In this document: piece after piece, positions 47,000 through 55,669 of the stretch | How positions within the stretch are numbered: position 1 is the first letter of the stretch | How the letters are laid out: each line of letters begins with the position of its first letter | From: Lachnospiraceae bacterium | GTDB lineage: Bacteria; Bacillota; Clostridia; Lachnospirales; Lachnospiraceae | NCBI GenBank assembly: GCA_022792335.1 | Contig: JAAWAV010000003.1 | Coordinates: 42,752 to 106,751 of the forward strand | DNA length: 64,000 nucleotides | Direction of reading: 5' to 3' | Translations under genes and position numbers: made by a program | Notes under the pieces: model-generated | Told to the model about the DNA's origin: nothing | The model's input: only the letters and a program-made list of their open reading frames with translations | The model's database searches: none

Positions 47000-48025
47000 T
47001 TATTTGATCACCCGGATCCATCCTTCCGGCGCTTCGATACGTCCCATCTGAATACCAGTCAAGGTGTCGTACAGCTTCTTGGTAATCGGTCCCATCTGCG
47101 TCATACCACTGGGCAGGCAGATTTCCTTTCCGTGATCCACAATCTTACCCACAGGAGAAATCACTGCCGCCGTGCCGCACAGACCACACTCGGCAAAATC
47201 TTTCACTTCGTCCAGATATACCTCCCGCTCCTCCACTTCAAGTCCCAGATATTCCTTCGCCACATGCACCAGAGAACGGCGAGTGATGGAAGGCAGGATA
47301 CTGCCGGACTTGGGAGTCACCACCTTGTTGTCTTTCGTCACAAACAGGAAGTTGGCTCCGCCTGTCTCCTCCACCTTCGTCCTGGTCTTGGGATCCAGAT
47401 ACAGATTCTCATCGTAGCCCTCTTCGTGGGCAGATACGATGGCATGCAGGCTCATGGCATAATTAAGCCCCGCCTTGATATGTCCCGTGCCATTTGGCGC
47501 CGCACGATCAAAGTCACTGACACGAATGGTCAGAGGCTTCACGCCGCCCTTGAAATAAGGACCTACCGGCGTACAAAATACACGAAATTCAAACTCATCC
47601 GCAGGCTTCACACCGATGACGGCGTTCTTTCCGTACATATAAGGGCGCAGATACAAAGTCGCGCCGGAGCCAAAGGGAGGTACATATGCCTCATTGGCCG
47701 CCACTACCTGAACCACCGCGTCGATGAACCGCTCCTTCGGGAATACCGGCATCTCCAGGCGCTTTGCGGAAGCCTCCATCCGCTCTGCGTTGAGATCCGG
47801 CCGGAAGGTTACGATATGTCCGTCCTGCGTCGTATAGGCTTTCAGACCCTCGAAGCAGGTCTGCGCATACTGAAGGACGCAAGCGCACTCGCTCATGGTC
47901 ACATTCCCGTCGGAAATCAGTGCTCCCTCGTCCCACGCACCGTCCTTAAAGTTGGAGACAAACCGCTTGTCTGTTTCCATATAGGAAAACCCAAGATTTC
48001 CCCAGTCAATGTTTTTCTTTTCCAT
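47000..48025 (-). CDS. ilvE: Branched-chain amino acid aminotransferase
   Basis: Class IV PLP enzyme that interconverts branched-chain keto acids and amino acids. 341 residues of the BCAT type, with VTFRPDLNAERMEASAKRL, the PLP Lys in AGLNYAMS-adjacent GTGHIKAG, and the ETGGANFLFV and SGSILPSITR motifs. Monocistronic: own promoter and terminator, 850 bases from ilvH. Confidence 0.95.
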   Translation of the reverse strand: MEKKNIDWGNLGFSYMETDKRFVSNFKDGAWDEGALISDGNVTMSECACVLQYAQTCFEGLKAYTTQDGHIVTFRPDLNAERMEASAKRLEMPVFPKERFIDAVVQVVAANEAYVPPFGSGATLYLRPYMYGKNAVIGVKPADEFEFRVFCTPVGPYFKGGVKPLTIRVSDFDRAAPNGTGHIKAGLNYAMSLHAIVSAHEEGYDENLYLDPKTRTKVEETGGANFLFVTKDNKVVTPKSGSILPSITRRSLVHVAKEYLGLEVEEREVYLDEVKDFAECGLCGTAAVISPVGKIVDHGKEICLPSGMTQMGPITKKLYDTLTGIQMGRIEAPEGWIRVIK

Positions 48026-48122
48026 TTTCAGTCTCCATTCTGCTGTCTGACGGCAGCCATATTTTTCTATGGGCTACGTCCCCTTTCGGGCGCCCAATCC
48101 CGGCCTTCTGGCCTTCGCATCA

Positions 48123-48151
48123 AGTATACCTCAGCCGAAAAGGATTTTCAA
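48123..48151 (-). promoter_or_regulatory. Promoter of ilvE
   Basis: TTGAAA (48146-48151), 17 bases, TATACT (48123-48128) on the minus strand. The leader of about 90 bases contains CGGGCGCCC-like short pairings but no recognised riboswitch. Confidence 0.82.
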
Positions 48152-48196
48152 TCCTCTTTTCCCCCGAGTTTCTGTCTTTAAAAAAGTAACCAAAAA

Positions 48197-48997
48197 TCAC
48201 CGGGACAATAGAATCCTGTCATTGTCCAGGGCATGACCGGCTCTCTCTTTAAATCGTGTAAGAAGCCCCTCGACCGTCATTCCCTCCCGCTCTTTCCCGG
48301 AAATGTCCAGAACAATTTGTCCGTCCGCCATCATAAAGGTCCGATTCCCCACGCTTAACGCCTGGTTCATATTGTGAGTCACCATCATACAGGTAATCCG
48401 GTTCGCCGAAACAATCTCCTTCGTCAGGGTCAGGATCTTTTCCGCCGCCGCCGGATCTAGAGCTGCTGTGTGTTCATCCAAAAGCAAAAGTTTCGGCGGA
48501 ACAATGGTTGACATCAGAAGGGTCAGCGCCTGCCTCTGTCCGCCGGAGAGTAACCCCACCGGCTGACTCATTCTCTCTTCCAACCCCATGTCCAAAAGGG
48601 CCAGCTTTTCCTTAAAAAACGCCTTATCCTTCCTGGAAATCCTGCTAAACGGCGCCCTTCCTCTGGAAGTCCGAAGATACGCGAGGGCCAGATTTTCCTC
48701 TATTGTCATATGGGGGGCCGTACCTCTTAAAGGGTCCTGGAACAGCCTCCCGATGATACGGCTGCGTTTATACTCCGGCGTAAAAGTAATATCCTTCCCA
48801 TCCAGGGCAATGGAGCCTTCATCTATATAAAAATTTCCGGCCACCGCATTAAAAAGCGTTGATTTCCCCGCTCCATTGGAGCCGACGATGGTGACAAAAT
48901 CTCCGGAAGCCAGACGGAGGGACAGGCCAGAAAGAGCTCTCTTTTCATTGACTGTACCTTCGTTAAATGTTTTGGAAATGTTTTCAATCTGAAGCAT
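48197..48997 (-). CDS. trpZ: ABC transporter ATPase, predicted tryptophan importer TrpZ
   Basis: 266 residues from ATG 48997 (AAGGGGGG eight bases upstream; open to 49057 inside trpY). Walker A GSNGAGKST, signature LSGGQRQALTL, Walker B LLLLDEHTA. Powers the permease encoded just upstream; one base separates the trpY stop and this start, so translation is coupled. The tryptophan assignment rests on the T-box of the operon. Confidence 0.85.
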   Translation of the reverse strand: MLQIENISKTFNEGTVNEKRALSGLSLRLASGDFVTIVGSNGAGKSTLFNAVAGNFYIDEGSIALDGKDITFTPEYKRSRIIGRLFQDPLRGTAPHMTIEENLALAYLRTSRGRAPFSRISRKDKAFFKEKLALLDMGLEERMSQPVGLLSGGQRQALTLLMSTIVPPKLLLLDEHTAALDPAAAEKILTLTKEIVSANRITCMMVTHNMNQALSVGNRTFMMADGQIVLDISGKEREGMTVEGLLTRFKERAGHALDNDRILLSR

Positions 48998-48998
48998 A

Positions 48999-49913
48999 TC
49001 ATTGTCCCCCCTTCCTTCTGGAAGCTGCCGCCCATTTGCGTTTTCTGAAAACAGCATAAGCCTTCAGTGTCGGCATGGCAATGGCAAGGGCCACAATAAC
49101 AGCCGTCATCAGCTTCAAACACTCAATAGGAACAATCTTTGTTTTCAGAACAACTGCATAGATAAAACGATAAATGACACTCCCGGCCACCACTGCAACA
49201 ATCCCCCGTCTGATACGGCCGCGGCCGATCACTGTCTCACCGATAATCAGACAGGCCAGGCCGATAACCACAATCCCGGTGCCGCCGTTGATGTCGGCAG
49301 ATTTCTGAAGCTGCCCTACCACTGCCCCGGAAAGGGCTGTCAGAGCGTTGGAAATGCATAAACCTACTGTGATGGTAAAGACGGGATTGACAGAGGAGGC
49401 CCGCACCATATCCCGGTTATCTCCAGTAGCCCGGATGGAAAGCCCCAATCTGGTACTTAAAAACCAGATCAAAAACAATCCCGCCGCTACTACAATCACT
49501 GCTGCCAGCACAAATTCGTACCAGCTTCCTCCGATTCCCGTTTTCTTAAACAGACTGAAAATCGTATCCTGCTTCAGCAAATTCACATTGGAGCTCCATC
49601 CCATGGCCATCAGATTCACTGTATAAAGTCCCGTATTCGTAACAATACCTGCCAGAATGGACGGCACTCCCATTTTTGTCTGAAGAAATGCAGTGACAAA
49701 ACCTGCCGCTGCTCCTGCTGCCATTGCCGCAGGAATCGCCAGAAACGGATGCCCGGCAGCCGCCAGGGAAACGGATACGGCCATTCCCAGAACAAACGCG
49801 CCGTCTGTGGTCAGATCTGCAATGTCCAACACCCGATAACTTAAAAACAGAGCCATAGACACAAGCGCATACATAAATCCCAGTTCCAGGGCTGTCTGAG
49901 TGATAAAAATCAT
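48999..49913 (-). CDS. trpY: ABC transporter permease, predicted tryptophan importer TrpY
   Basis: 304-residue permease with about eight helices, of the branched-chain-amino-acid-like permease family (YRVLDIADLTTDGAFVLGMAV, ATGDNRDMVRASSVN loop for ATPase contact). Lies between the substrate-binding and ATPase genes; 53 bases after trpX. Confidence 0.85.
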   Translation of the reverse strand: MIFITQTALELGFMYALVSMALFLSYRVLDIADLTTDGAFVLGMAVSVSLAAAGHPFLAIPAAMAAGAAAGFVTAFLQTKMGVPSILAGIVTNTGLYTVNLMAMGWSSNVNLLKQDTIFSLFKKTGIGGSWYEFVLAAVIVVAAGLFLIWFLSTRLGLSIRATGDNRDMVRASSVNPVFTITVGLCISNALTALSGAVVGQLQKSADINGGTGIVVIGLACLIIGETVIGRGRIRRGIVAVVAGSVIYRFIYAVVLKTKIVPIECLKLMTAVIVALAIAMPTLKAYAVFRKRKWAAASRRKGGQ

Positions 49914-49966
49914 GAGAAATCCTCCTTCATTTACCGATTCATTTCCTGACTGTCGCCGGAGTTTTA

Positions 49967-51124
49967 TTACTCTTCCGTGGTCTGGACCTCAATCAGCTCT
50001 CCCATATCCTTAAACACGGAGTAATCAATTCCCAGTCCTTCGGCCGTCTCCGTATTGACAGTAATGATACCGCCGTCTGCCTTGTAATAATCTTCCATGC
50101 CATCCATCCCTTCCGTCACCGCCTGGTAAGCCAGATCTGCCGTCTCTGTTCCCAGAGCTGTGTAATTGACTCCGCAGGTAACGAACGCGCCGTTTCTTAC
50201 AAAAGAATCTGCGCCAGTGTAATGGGGAATCCCCGCGTCAATCAGCGTGTCTGCAATCGCTAACTCCGCCGACATAATGATGTTATCCGTAGGAGTAAAG
50301 ATCGCGTCGACATTCTCCGATACCAGAACGCTGGCGGCTGTAATCACCTCGTCATTGGTATTCGCATTCGCCTCCGTATAGGGGATATTCTTTGCGTCCA
50401 GATAAGCCTTTGCCTCTGCAATCGGGGTTGCAGAATTGGCCTCTGACAAAGAATAGAGCAACCCTACCTTTTTGATATCAGGATTTTGAGCAAACATCAT
50501 ATCCATAATAAATTCCGTATTTAGTGCATCACTGGTTCCTCTTACATAGTCGATGCCAGTCACCTCAGCCGCTTCCGGATCGGAAATCGCCGCGTAAATC
50601 ACAGGAGTCTTTGTCTCCTCCGCACACACGGTCATGACCTGCGCCGCCAGAGTGGCGACCGGAATGATCACATCCACCTGATCTGTAATCGCCTGATCTC
50701 CGATCTGTTTCAGCGTATTCTGCTCTCCCTGTCCGGAATAAATCTCATATTCAATGGTGATGCCGTTGGCAGATGCCAACACGTCAAGCTCTTTCGCCAC
50801 AGCGTCTGCGATCTCGTCCAGAGAAGCATGGTCCATTAACTTTACAATGGCGACTTTTAGATTTTTCTTTTCTCCGTTTTCTGTTCCGGCAGCTTTCGTC
50901 TCCTTGCCGGCTGTCTTTGTCTCTCCCGATTCTGTACCGTTCATTTCCATCTCGGCGTCAGTCTGTATGATTTCCGTTCCTTTTTCTCTGGTGGTCTCGA
51001 CCAGTTCTTCTGTCTCAGCCTGCTTCGTCTCTCCTTTGTCGCCGCCGCAGGCCAGTAAGGAAAAGCTCATGGCGATAGCTGCTGTCATAGCGATTACTTT
51101 TTTAACCAAGTTGTGTTTTCTCAT
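49967..51124 (-). CDS. trpX: ABC transporter substrate-binding lipoprotein, predicted tryptophan binder TrpX
   Basis: 385 residues: signal peptide with lipobox SLLACGG, an acidic Thr/Glu-rich linker to about residue 85, then a PF04392-type binding domain (LKVAIVKLMDHASLDEIADAV ... GVNYTALGTETADLAYQA). The trpXYZ set was predicted in Firmicutes from T-box regulation as a tryptophan importer; the UGG specifier upstream supports this here. AGGAGG precedes the ATG. Confidence 0.87.
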   Translation of the reverse strand: MRKHNLVKKVIAMTAAIAMSFSLLACGGDKGETKQAETEELVETTREKGTEIIQTDAEMEMNGTESGETKTAGKETKAAGTENGEKKNLKVAIVKLMDHASLDEIADAVAKELDVLASANGITIEYEIYSGQGEQNTLKQIGDQAITDQVDVIIPVATLAAQVMTVCAEETKTPVIYAAISDPEAAEVTGIDYVRGTSDALNTEFIMDMMFAQNPDIKKVGLLYSLSEANSATPIAEAKAYLDAKNIPYTEANANTNDEVITAASVLVSENVDAIFTPTDNIIMSAELAIADTLIDAGIPHYTGADSFVRNGAFVTCGVNYTALGTETADLAYQAVTEGMDGMEDYYKADGGIITVNTETAEGLGIDYSVFKDMGELIEVQTTEE

Positions 51125-51283
51125 AATGATGTCCTCCTATTACTATAAATAATCGTTTCCTTTTGGGAGGTAGATGGCCTTCTCGTCTCGCCAAAACAAA
51201 AAGGATTCTGCAGTCTGGTGGAAAACGGTTCTTTTCCCCACTCTTTTTTCATCCACAGATAACCTGCAGGAACTTTCTGTGAA

Positions 51284-51325
51284 ATAAAAATAAGCCTCTG
51301 TCCCCTCCATGGGACAAAAGCCTCT
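51284..51325 (-). terminator. T-box controlled terminator
   Basis: AGGCTTTTGTCC pairs with GGACAGAGGCTT (12 pairs with G-U), followed by ATTTTTATTT on the minus strand. It lies right after the T-box sequence, as expected of the attenuator of a T-box leader. Confidence 0.88.
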
Positions 51326-51603
51326 GCTTCTGCGATACCACCCAAATTGACGTCATGCGTCCTCTCGCTCTCACGTACCATCCATACGCGTCCCGGTGGA
51401 TAACGGGTGGGATGCCCGTCGGCCCCTACTCGACTTTCTCAAAAAATACGTCTGAGCTCTACTCTCCGACTATTCCTGTCTTTCGGTCCGCCCTCCGAAG
51501 TCCATTCACCGACTACTCCCGGCCCCGCTCTCACCGCCCGGGACTCTCTGCACGTTTGTATACCGGATACTTCTCTCCGTCATAGGTTTCAGCTATTCAA
51601 TTC
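51284..51603 (-). promoter_or_regulatory. Tryptophan-specific T-box leader
   Basis: The minus strand contains the T-box sequence AATTTGGGTGGTATCGCA (51331-51348), a stem I with AGAGAG...GCGGTGAGAGC, and a specifier loop reading GAA-TGG-A, with the TGG codon at 51502-51504. TGG is the only Trp codon. Uncharged tRNA-Trp would pair there and with the T-box bulge to stabilise the antiterminator, turning on trpXYZ when tryptophan is short. Confidence 0.92.
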
Positions 51604-51609
51604 CGTTTC

Positions 51610-51638
51610 ATTATAATGAATCCGGCGGGATTTGTCAA
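51610..51638 (-). promoter_or_regulatory. Promoter of trpXYZ within an inverted repeat
   Basis: Perfect consensus TTGACA (51633-51638), 17 bases, TATAAT (51610-51615) on the minus strand. The -35 box lies in the loop of an eight-base inverted repeat CCGGCGGG/CCCGCCGG (51622-51629 and 51640-51647). Confidence 0.9.
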
Positions 51639-51683
51639 CCCCGCCGGAGCAAAAAGTAGCCGTAGGTCCTTCCGCCATCGCCT

Positions 51684-51911
51684 TTAAATCTCCGTAAATG
51701 TACACCGCTCTTTAATTCCCGAGGCATCGATATGAAAAACAACCGTCCCGTCTGCCAGAAGTTCCTTTTCATAAGTAACTGCTTTTCCCTGAAACTTCTT
51801 TTTCACATATTCCTCCGGCTCGTCCAGCTCTACCTCCTCAATAAACACATCTCGCATCTGATTATTGGCACACTGATTAAAAATTTCCCATACGATTTCA
51901 TATTCTTTCAT
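51684..51911 (-). CDS. Small conserved-looking acidic protein
   Basis: 75 residues, mixed alpha/beta in appearance (MKEYEIVWEIFNQCANNQMRDVFIEEVELDEPEEYV...DGTVVFHIDASGIKERCTF). The ribosome binding site is weak (GAAGGGACATGGATG). I do not recognise the family. Stop to DegV gene: it follows degV by 85 bases on the same strand and could be co-transcribed with it. Confidence 0.6.
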   Translation of the reverse strand: MKEYEIVWEIFNQCANNQMRDVFIEEVELDEPEEYVKKKFQGKAVTYEKELLADGTVVFHIDASGIKERCTFTEI

Positions 51912-51996
51912 TTTTCTTCATCCATGTCCCTTCTATGCGGCTTTTGTAATCCAAAGCGACTTCACAGGAAAACGTCTGACGCATCCTCCAAAACAC

Positions 51997-52875
51997 TCAC
52001 TGCAAATCCCTGTCGCTGGTATATACAAGAGCGCACATCCCGGCTCCCACATGGGCTCCGATAACAGGACCGATATCGGCGATAATCGCATCTTTGATAA
52101 GTCCCCGGGAAAGCAGCGTCTCTTTTAACCTTCCGGCCAGTTCCGGATTGGCCGCGTGACCAATGACCACCGTCTGTTCGTTGCTCTTATATCCCTCTGA
52201 TTCAATTTTCTGGCAGAACGTTTCCAGTACCTTCTTCGGCCCGCGAAGCTTCGCGGCCGTCACCAGCTTCCCTTCTCTATCCACGCTCAGAAGCGGCTTC
52301 ACGCCAAGAGCCGTTCCCAGAATTGCCGCCGCCGCGGAAATTCGCCCGCCCTGTCTCAGATGATCCAGATCATCCACGACAAACCAGTGCCGTACTTTCA
52401 GACGGTTCTCATAAATCCATTTCTCCAGTTCCTCCATGGACATCCCCTGCTCCTTCAAAAGGCCGGCGCGGTAAGCCAAAAGCCCCTCTCCGATCGATGC
52501 ACAAAGAGAATCTATGCTGACAATCTTCCTTCCCGGATATTTCTCCATCAAGGTATCTGCCGCCAGCAAAGACGCCTGATAAGTTCCGCTCAGACCTGAA
52601 GAAAAACACAGATATAAAATATCAAGACCCTTTTCCAGAATCGGGGAAAATACCTTTTCATATGTAAAGTAATTAATCTGGGTAGTGCTAACCTTGTCCC
52701 CAGCCTTCACCCGCCGATAAAATTCATCAAAGCTCATTTCCCTTGCGTCTGCATAATGCTGGTAGGGCTTTTCATTCACAAGAAATTCCATCGGTACCAC
52801 TTCTACCCCCAGCTTTGCAAAAAGCTCGCCGGGCAGATCCGCTGTGCCGTCCGTCACAAGTACATAATCCGCCAT
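51997..52875 (-). CDS. DegV family fatty acid-binding protein
   Basis: 292 residues from ATG 52875 (GGGGAGG upstream; the frame runs to 52986 but the family begins at MADYVLVTDGTADLP). Landmarks: VSTTQIN, LYLCFSSGLSGTYQ, DSLCASIGEG, DDLDHLRQGGRIS and PVIGAHVGAG. DegV (FakB-like) proteins bind fatty acids for phosphorylation by FakA; no fakA lies here. Confidence 0.92.
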   Translation of the reverse strand: MADYVLVTDGTADLPGELFAKLGVEVVPMEFLVNEKPYQHYADAREMSFDEFYRRVKAGDKVSTTQINYFTYEKVFSPILEKGLDILYLCFSSGLSGTYQASLLAADTLMEKYPGRKIVSIDSLCASIGEGLLAYRAGLLKEQGMSMEELEKWIYENRLKVRHWFVVDDLDHLRQGGRISAAAAILGTALGVKPLLSVDREGKLVTAAKLRGPKKVLETFCQKIESEGYKSNEQTVVIGHAANPELAGRLKETLLSRGLIKDAIIADIGPVIGAHVGAGMCALVYTSDRDLQ

Positions 52876-53008
52876 GTTTATCCTCCCCTGTTCTGCCGCA
52901 CTGCAAAACCCGCTGTTTCTATGTAACCGGGAGTCCCCTCCCGGCATCATTCCATCCATTGTATCGATAATCAAAGTATTTGTCAATGATTACTTCTGGC
53001 CTCCAGGA

Positions 53009-53689
53009 TTATTTTTTTACCCAGACTTCCACATTTCGGTCCACGCCCAGACGATTGGCGATGGCACAGTTGTCCACCAGTACGTCAATCCGTTTTCCTT
53101 TGATTCCCCCGCCGCAATCCTCAGCCACATATTCATAGTCCAGACCGCCGATTCGCACATGAGTATAATATGGAATCACCGAAGGATCCACAGCAATCGT
53201 ATGGTGGAGCTGCATGGGCTCCTGAGTACTTGTCTGCCATGCCCACTGATCGTTGCAACAAGAGAGCGGGCAGTAATACGTAATCACCCAATCGTCTCCC
53301 AGACTGATCCAGTCGTCCGACGCTACTTCTTCTGCCTCTTCCTCAGTCGTCTCTTCTGGTTCCTCTATCAGTTCTTTCGTGGTTTCCCCCTCCGGTTCTC
53401 CACTTTCCGGTGCCGCTGTCTCTGTAGCATCCGGAATCGCCGTCAGACTCTGACCCACGTCTACGGCCAGTCCTCCGGCAACAACAGCCCTGTATCCGGC
53501 CGTTTCCGATTCCGCATCCCAGTCCGGTTCGCCTATCGTAGACACCCCGTCCTCCTTGGCCGGTTCATAATCTTTCAGCCACCGGATATCAAATCCGGCA
53601 ATATAATTACCTGCCTGTGCCCAGGCCCGGTTTCCCGTCCCAAGCATCAGAAGAGTCATTCCAACACCTATGACAAATCTTGCTCTCAT
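53009..53689 (-). CDS. Secreted 3D-domain protein (lytic transglycosylase-like)
   Basis: 226 residues: signal peptide to AWA (about 25), an acidic Glu/Thr-rich linker (about 85-130), and a C-terminal 3D domain with WVITYYCP, AVDPSVIPYYTHVRI, AEDCGGGIKGKRIDV. The second Asp-rich motif carries Cys in place of the usual Thr (EDCGG for EDTGG), and three further cysteines are nearby (CPLSCC). 3D domains are double-psi barrels that cut or bind peptidoglycan. AAGGAAG precedes the ATG. Confidence 0.85.
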   Translation of the reverse strand: MRARFVIGVGMTLLMLGTGNRAWAQAGNYIAGFDIRWLKDYEPAKEDGVSTIGEPDWDAESETAGYRAVVAGGLAVDVGQSLTAIPDATETAAPESGEPEGETTKELIEEPEETTEEEAEEVASDDWISLGDDWVITYYCPLSCCNDQWAWQTSTQEPMQLHHTIAVDPSVIPYYTHVRIGGLDYEYVAEDCGGGIKGKRIDVLVDNCAIANRLGVDRNVEVWVKK

Positions 53690-53792
53690 GAAAATCTTCC
53701 TTTCTTTTCATAATATGGATTTGTCATAGTATTGCCCTATTTTTTCTGTTTATTCCAAAATTATCCTTTTACGGGTATTCCCTCGTACTGTG

Positions 53793-54794
53793 TCATACTA
53801 CAAGATGATATAAACGCAAAATAAAACGGCTTCCCACCCCCGGTTCACTTTCCACCTCAATCTGCCCGCTCTGGATGGCCAGAATGTACTTTGCCATGGC
53901 AAGACCGATGCCGACGCTGTCCTTTCCTGCATTCCTTCCTTTATAAAAGCGCTCGAAAATATGGGGTAGATCTTCCGGCGCAATTCCTTCGCCGTTATCT
54001 TCCACCACAAGCTGTGTATAAATCCCTCTGGTTTCACTGTAAATAGAAATAGTCCCGGCTTCCGGCGTATGTTCCATGCAGTTTTTCACAATATTGGCTA
54101 TTGCCTCCGCCGTCCAGTGGGAGTCGCAGACAATCCTTTGATTTTCCGGAATTTCCACCGTAAAGGTCTGTTCTTTAAGCTCCATGGGGATCAGAAGATG
54201 CTCCGTAGCCATGGCCACAAGCGCCCTCAGAGAAATTGACTCCCGCTTGAACTGAATCGTCCCGGCATCCAGTTTAGACATTTTCAGAAGGGAAGTCAAA
54301 AGCCATTCCATCCGTTTTAGCTGGGAACGGATGGCTCTCACAAATTCTTCCCGCTTCTTTATCGGAAGCCTCTCGTCCCGTAGAATGTCTGTCATAACCA
54401 TCATGGAGGTCATCGGCGTCTTTAGCTGATGAGAAATATCTGACAGAGAATCGACCAGATAAGCTTTGTCCGCCAGCAGGAGTTCCGCCTGAGATTCCAG
54501 TTTTGTCACCAGTTTGTAAATATCGTTTCGGAGAATGCTCAGTTCCCCCTCTGCATTATCCGGAATATCAAGCTGTCTTTCCCCATTTAGCACCCGCTTT
54601 AGATACAGGGAGAGCGAAGCTATTTTCCGGTAGCGCACGGCGTTCCCTGCCAGAAAAATCAAAAGCCCGGCCACAAAAAACGAAACAAACCACAGGAATG
54701 CTTTCGTGGATTCCGCAAATACCGCACTGCCACAAAAAATTCCCACACCGATATAAGCCGCACATCCATACTTTACTTCTTTGTTCCGAAACAT
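53793..54794 (-). CDS. Sensor histidine kinase
   Basis: 333 residues: two closely spaced N-terminal helices (about 10-47) with almost no outside loop, HAMP-like linker, HisKA with SDISHQLKTPMTSMMV (phospho-His), and HATPase with N-box IVKNCMEHTPEAG, EDNGEGIAPEDLPHIFERFYKG and GIGLAMAKYI. It starts one base after the regulator stop (translational coupling). A short sensor of this kind often watches membrane events (inference). Confidence 0.94.
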   Translation of the reverse strand: MFRNKEVKYGCAAYIGVGIFCGSAVFAESTKAFLWFVSFFVAGLLIFLAGNAVRYRKIASLSLYLKRVLNGERQLDIPDNAEGELSILRNDIYKLVTKLESQAELLLADKAYLVDSLSDISHQLKTPMTSMMVMTDILRDERLPIKKREEFVRAIRSQLKRMEWLLTSLLKMSKLDAGTIQFKRESISLRALVAMATEHLLIPMELKEQTFTVEIPENQRIVCDSHWTAEAIANIVKNCMEHTPEAGTISIYSETRGIYTQLVVEDNGEGIAPEDLPHIFERFYKGRNAGKDSVGIGLAMAKYILAIQSGQIEVESEPGVGSRFILRLYHLVV

Positions 54795-54795
54795 T

Positions 54796-55473
54796 TCATT
54801 CCCCCAGCCGGTACCCCATCCCCCGTACCGTCTTAATCAAATCCGCCTCTCCATTTTCCCCGCCCAGCTTTTCCCTGAGCCGCTTGATATAAACTGTCAG
54901 CGTATTGTCATTGACATAGTCTCCGCCGATGTCCCACAGACTTTCCAGAAGCTGGTTCCGGCTCAAAATCCGTCCCTCCGCCTGTACCAGGGTCAAAAGG
55001 AGGCGATATTCCATCGCAGTCAGATTCAGTTCCTCTTCTCCCTTGTAAACTTTTGCCTGCAAGGGGTAGACCGTGATATCCCTGAGCCGAAATAGCTGCT
55101 CTGCACCGTCTGTTTTCCGGTAACGGCGCAGCACGGATTTCATTCTGGATAAGAGTTCCCGGATCCGAAAGGGCTTGGTAATATAATCGTCGGCCCCCAT
55201 GTCAAGCCCCATGACTACATTTCCCTCGTCGTCGCAGGCTGTCAGAAAAATCACCGCCACATCTTCCCGTCGTTTTGCCTTCTGACAAATCTCATAACCA
55301 TTCCCGTCCGGAAGCGTCACATCTAACAGACACAAGTCAAACAGTTCTTCTGAAAGAGCCGTCTCCGCCTCCGCTACCGTATGACAGGTGCGAACTTCAT
55401 ATCCCTCCTGTCTCAGCGAATACTCCAGTCCCATGGCAATGCTGTGATCATCTTCTACAAATAGAACCTTCAT
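54796..55473 (-). CDS. OmpR-family response regulator
   Basis: 225 residues from ATG 55473 (GAGAGGG upstream). Receiver domain: MKVLFVEDDHSIAMG, phospho-acceptor in CLLDVTLPDGNG, TACDDEGN and Lys in YITKPF; then a winged-helix DNA-binding domain (LTAMEYRLLLTLVQAEGRILSRNQLLESLWD, VDNTLTVYIKRLREKLG-like). Partner of the kinase downstream. The target is not evident; the 3D-domain gene downstream is one candidate. Confidence 0.95.
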   Translation of the reverse strand: MKVLFVEDDHSIAMGLEYSLRQEGYEVRTCHTVAEAETALSEELFDLCLLDVTLPDGNGYEICQKAKRREDVAVIFLTACDDEGNVVMGLDMGADDYITKPFRIRELLSRMKSVLRRYRKTDGAEQLFRLRDITVYPLQAKVYKGEEELNLTAMEYRLLLTLVQAEGRILSRNQLLESLWDIGGDYVNDNTLTVYIKRLREKLGGENGEADLIKTVRGMGYRLGE

Positions 55474-55669
55474 TTTGTTACCCTCTCCGTCCCGCCGCAA
55501 ATAGGGCAAATTTTTAATGTCAAATTTCCGTCTTTATCATTTTAAAATCTTTTTTATCCATTTTATCATAAACCTGCCCATTTTAACAAAAAATTAAAGA
55601 AAAACTGTGATGATATTTCTCTTCTTCGTGCTATACTGTTATTATTATATTTAAAGAAGGAACTTACCA

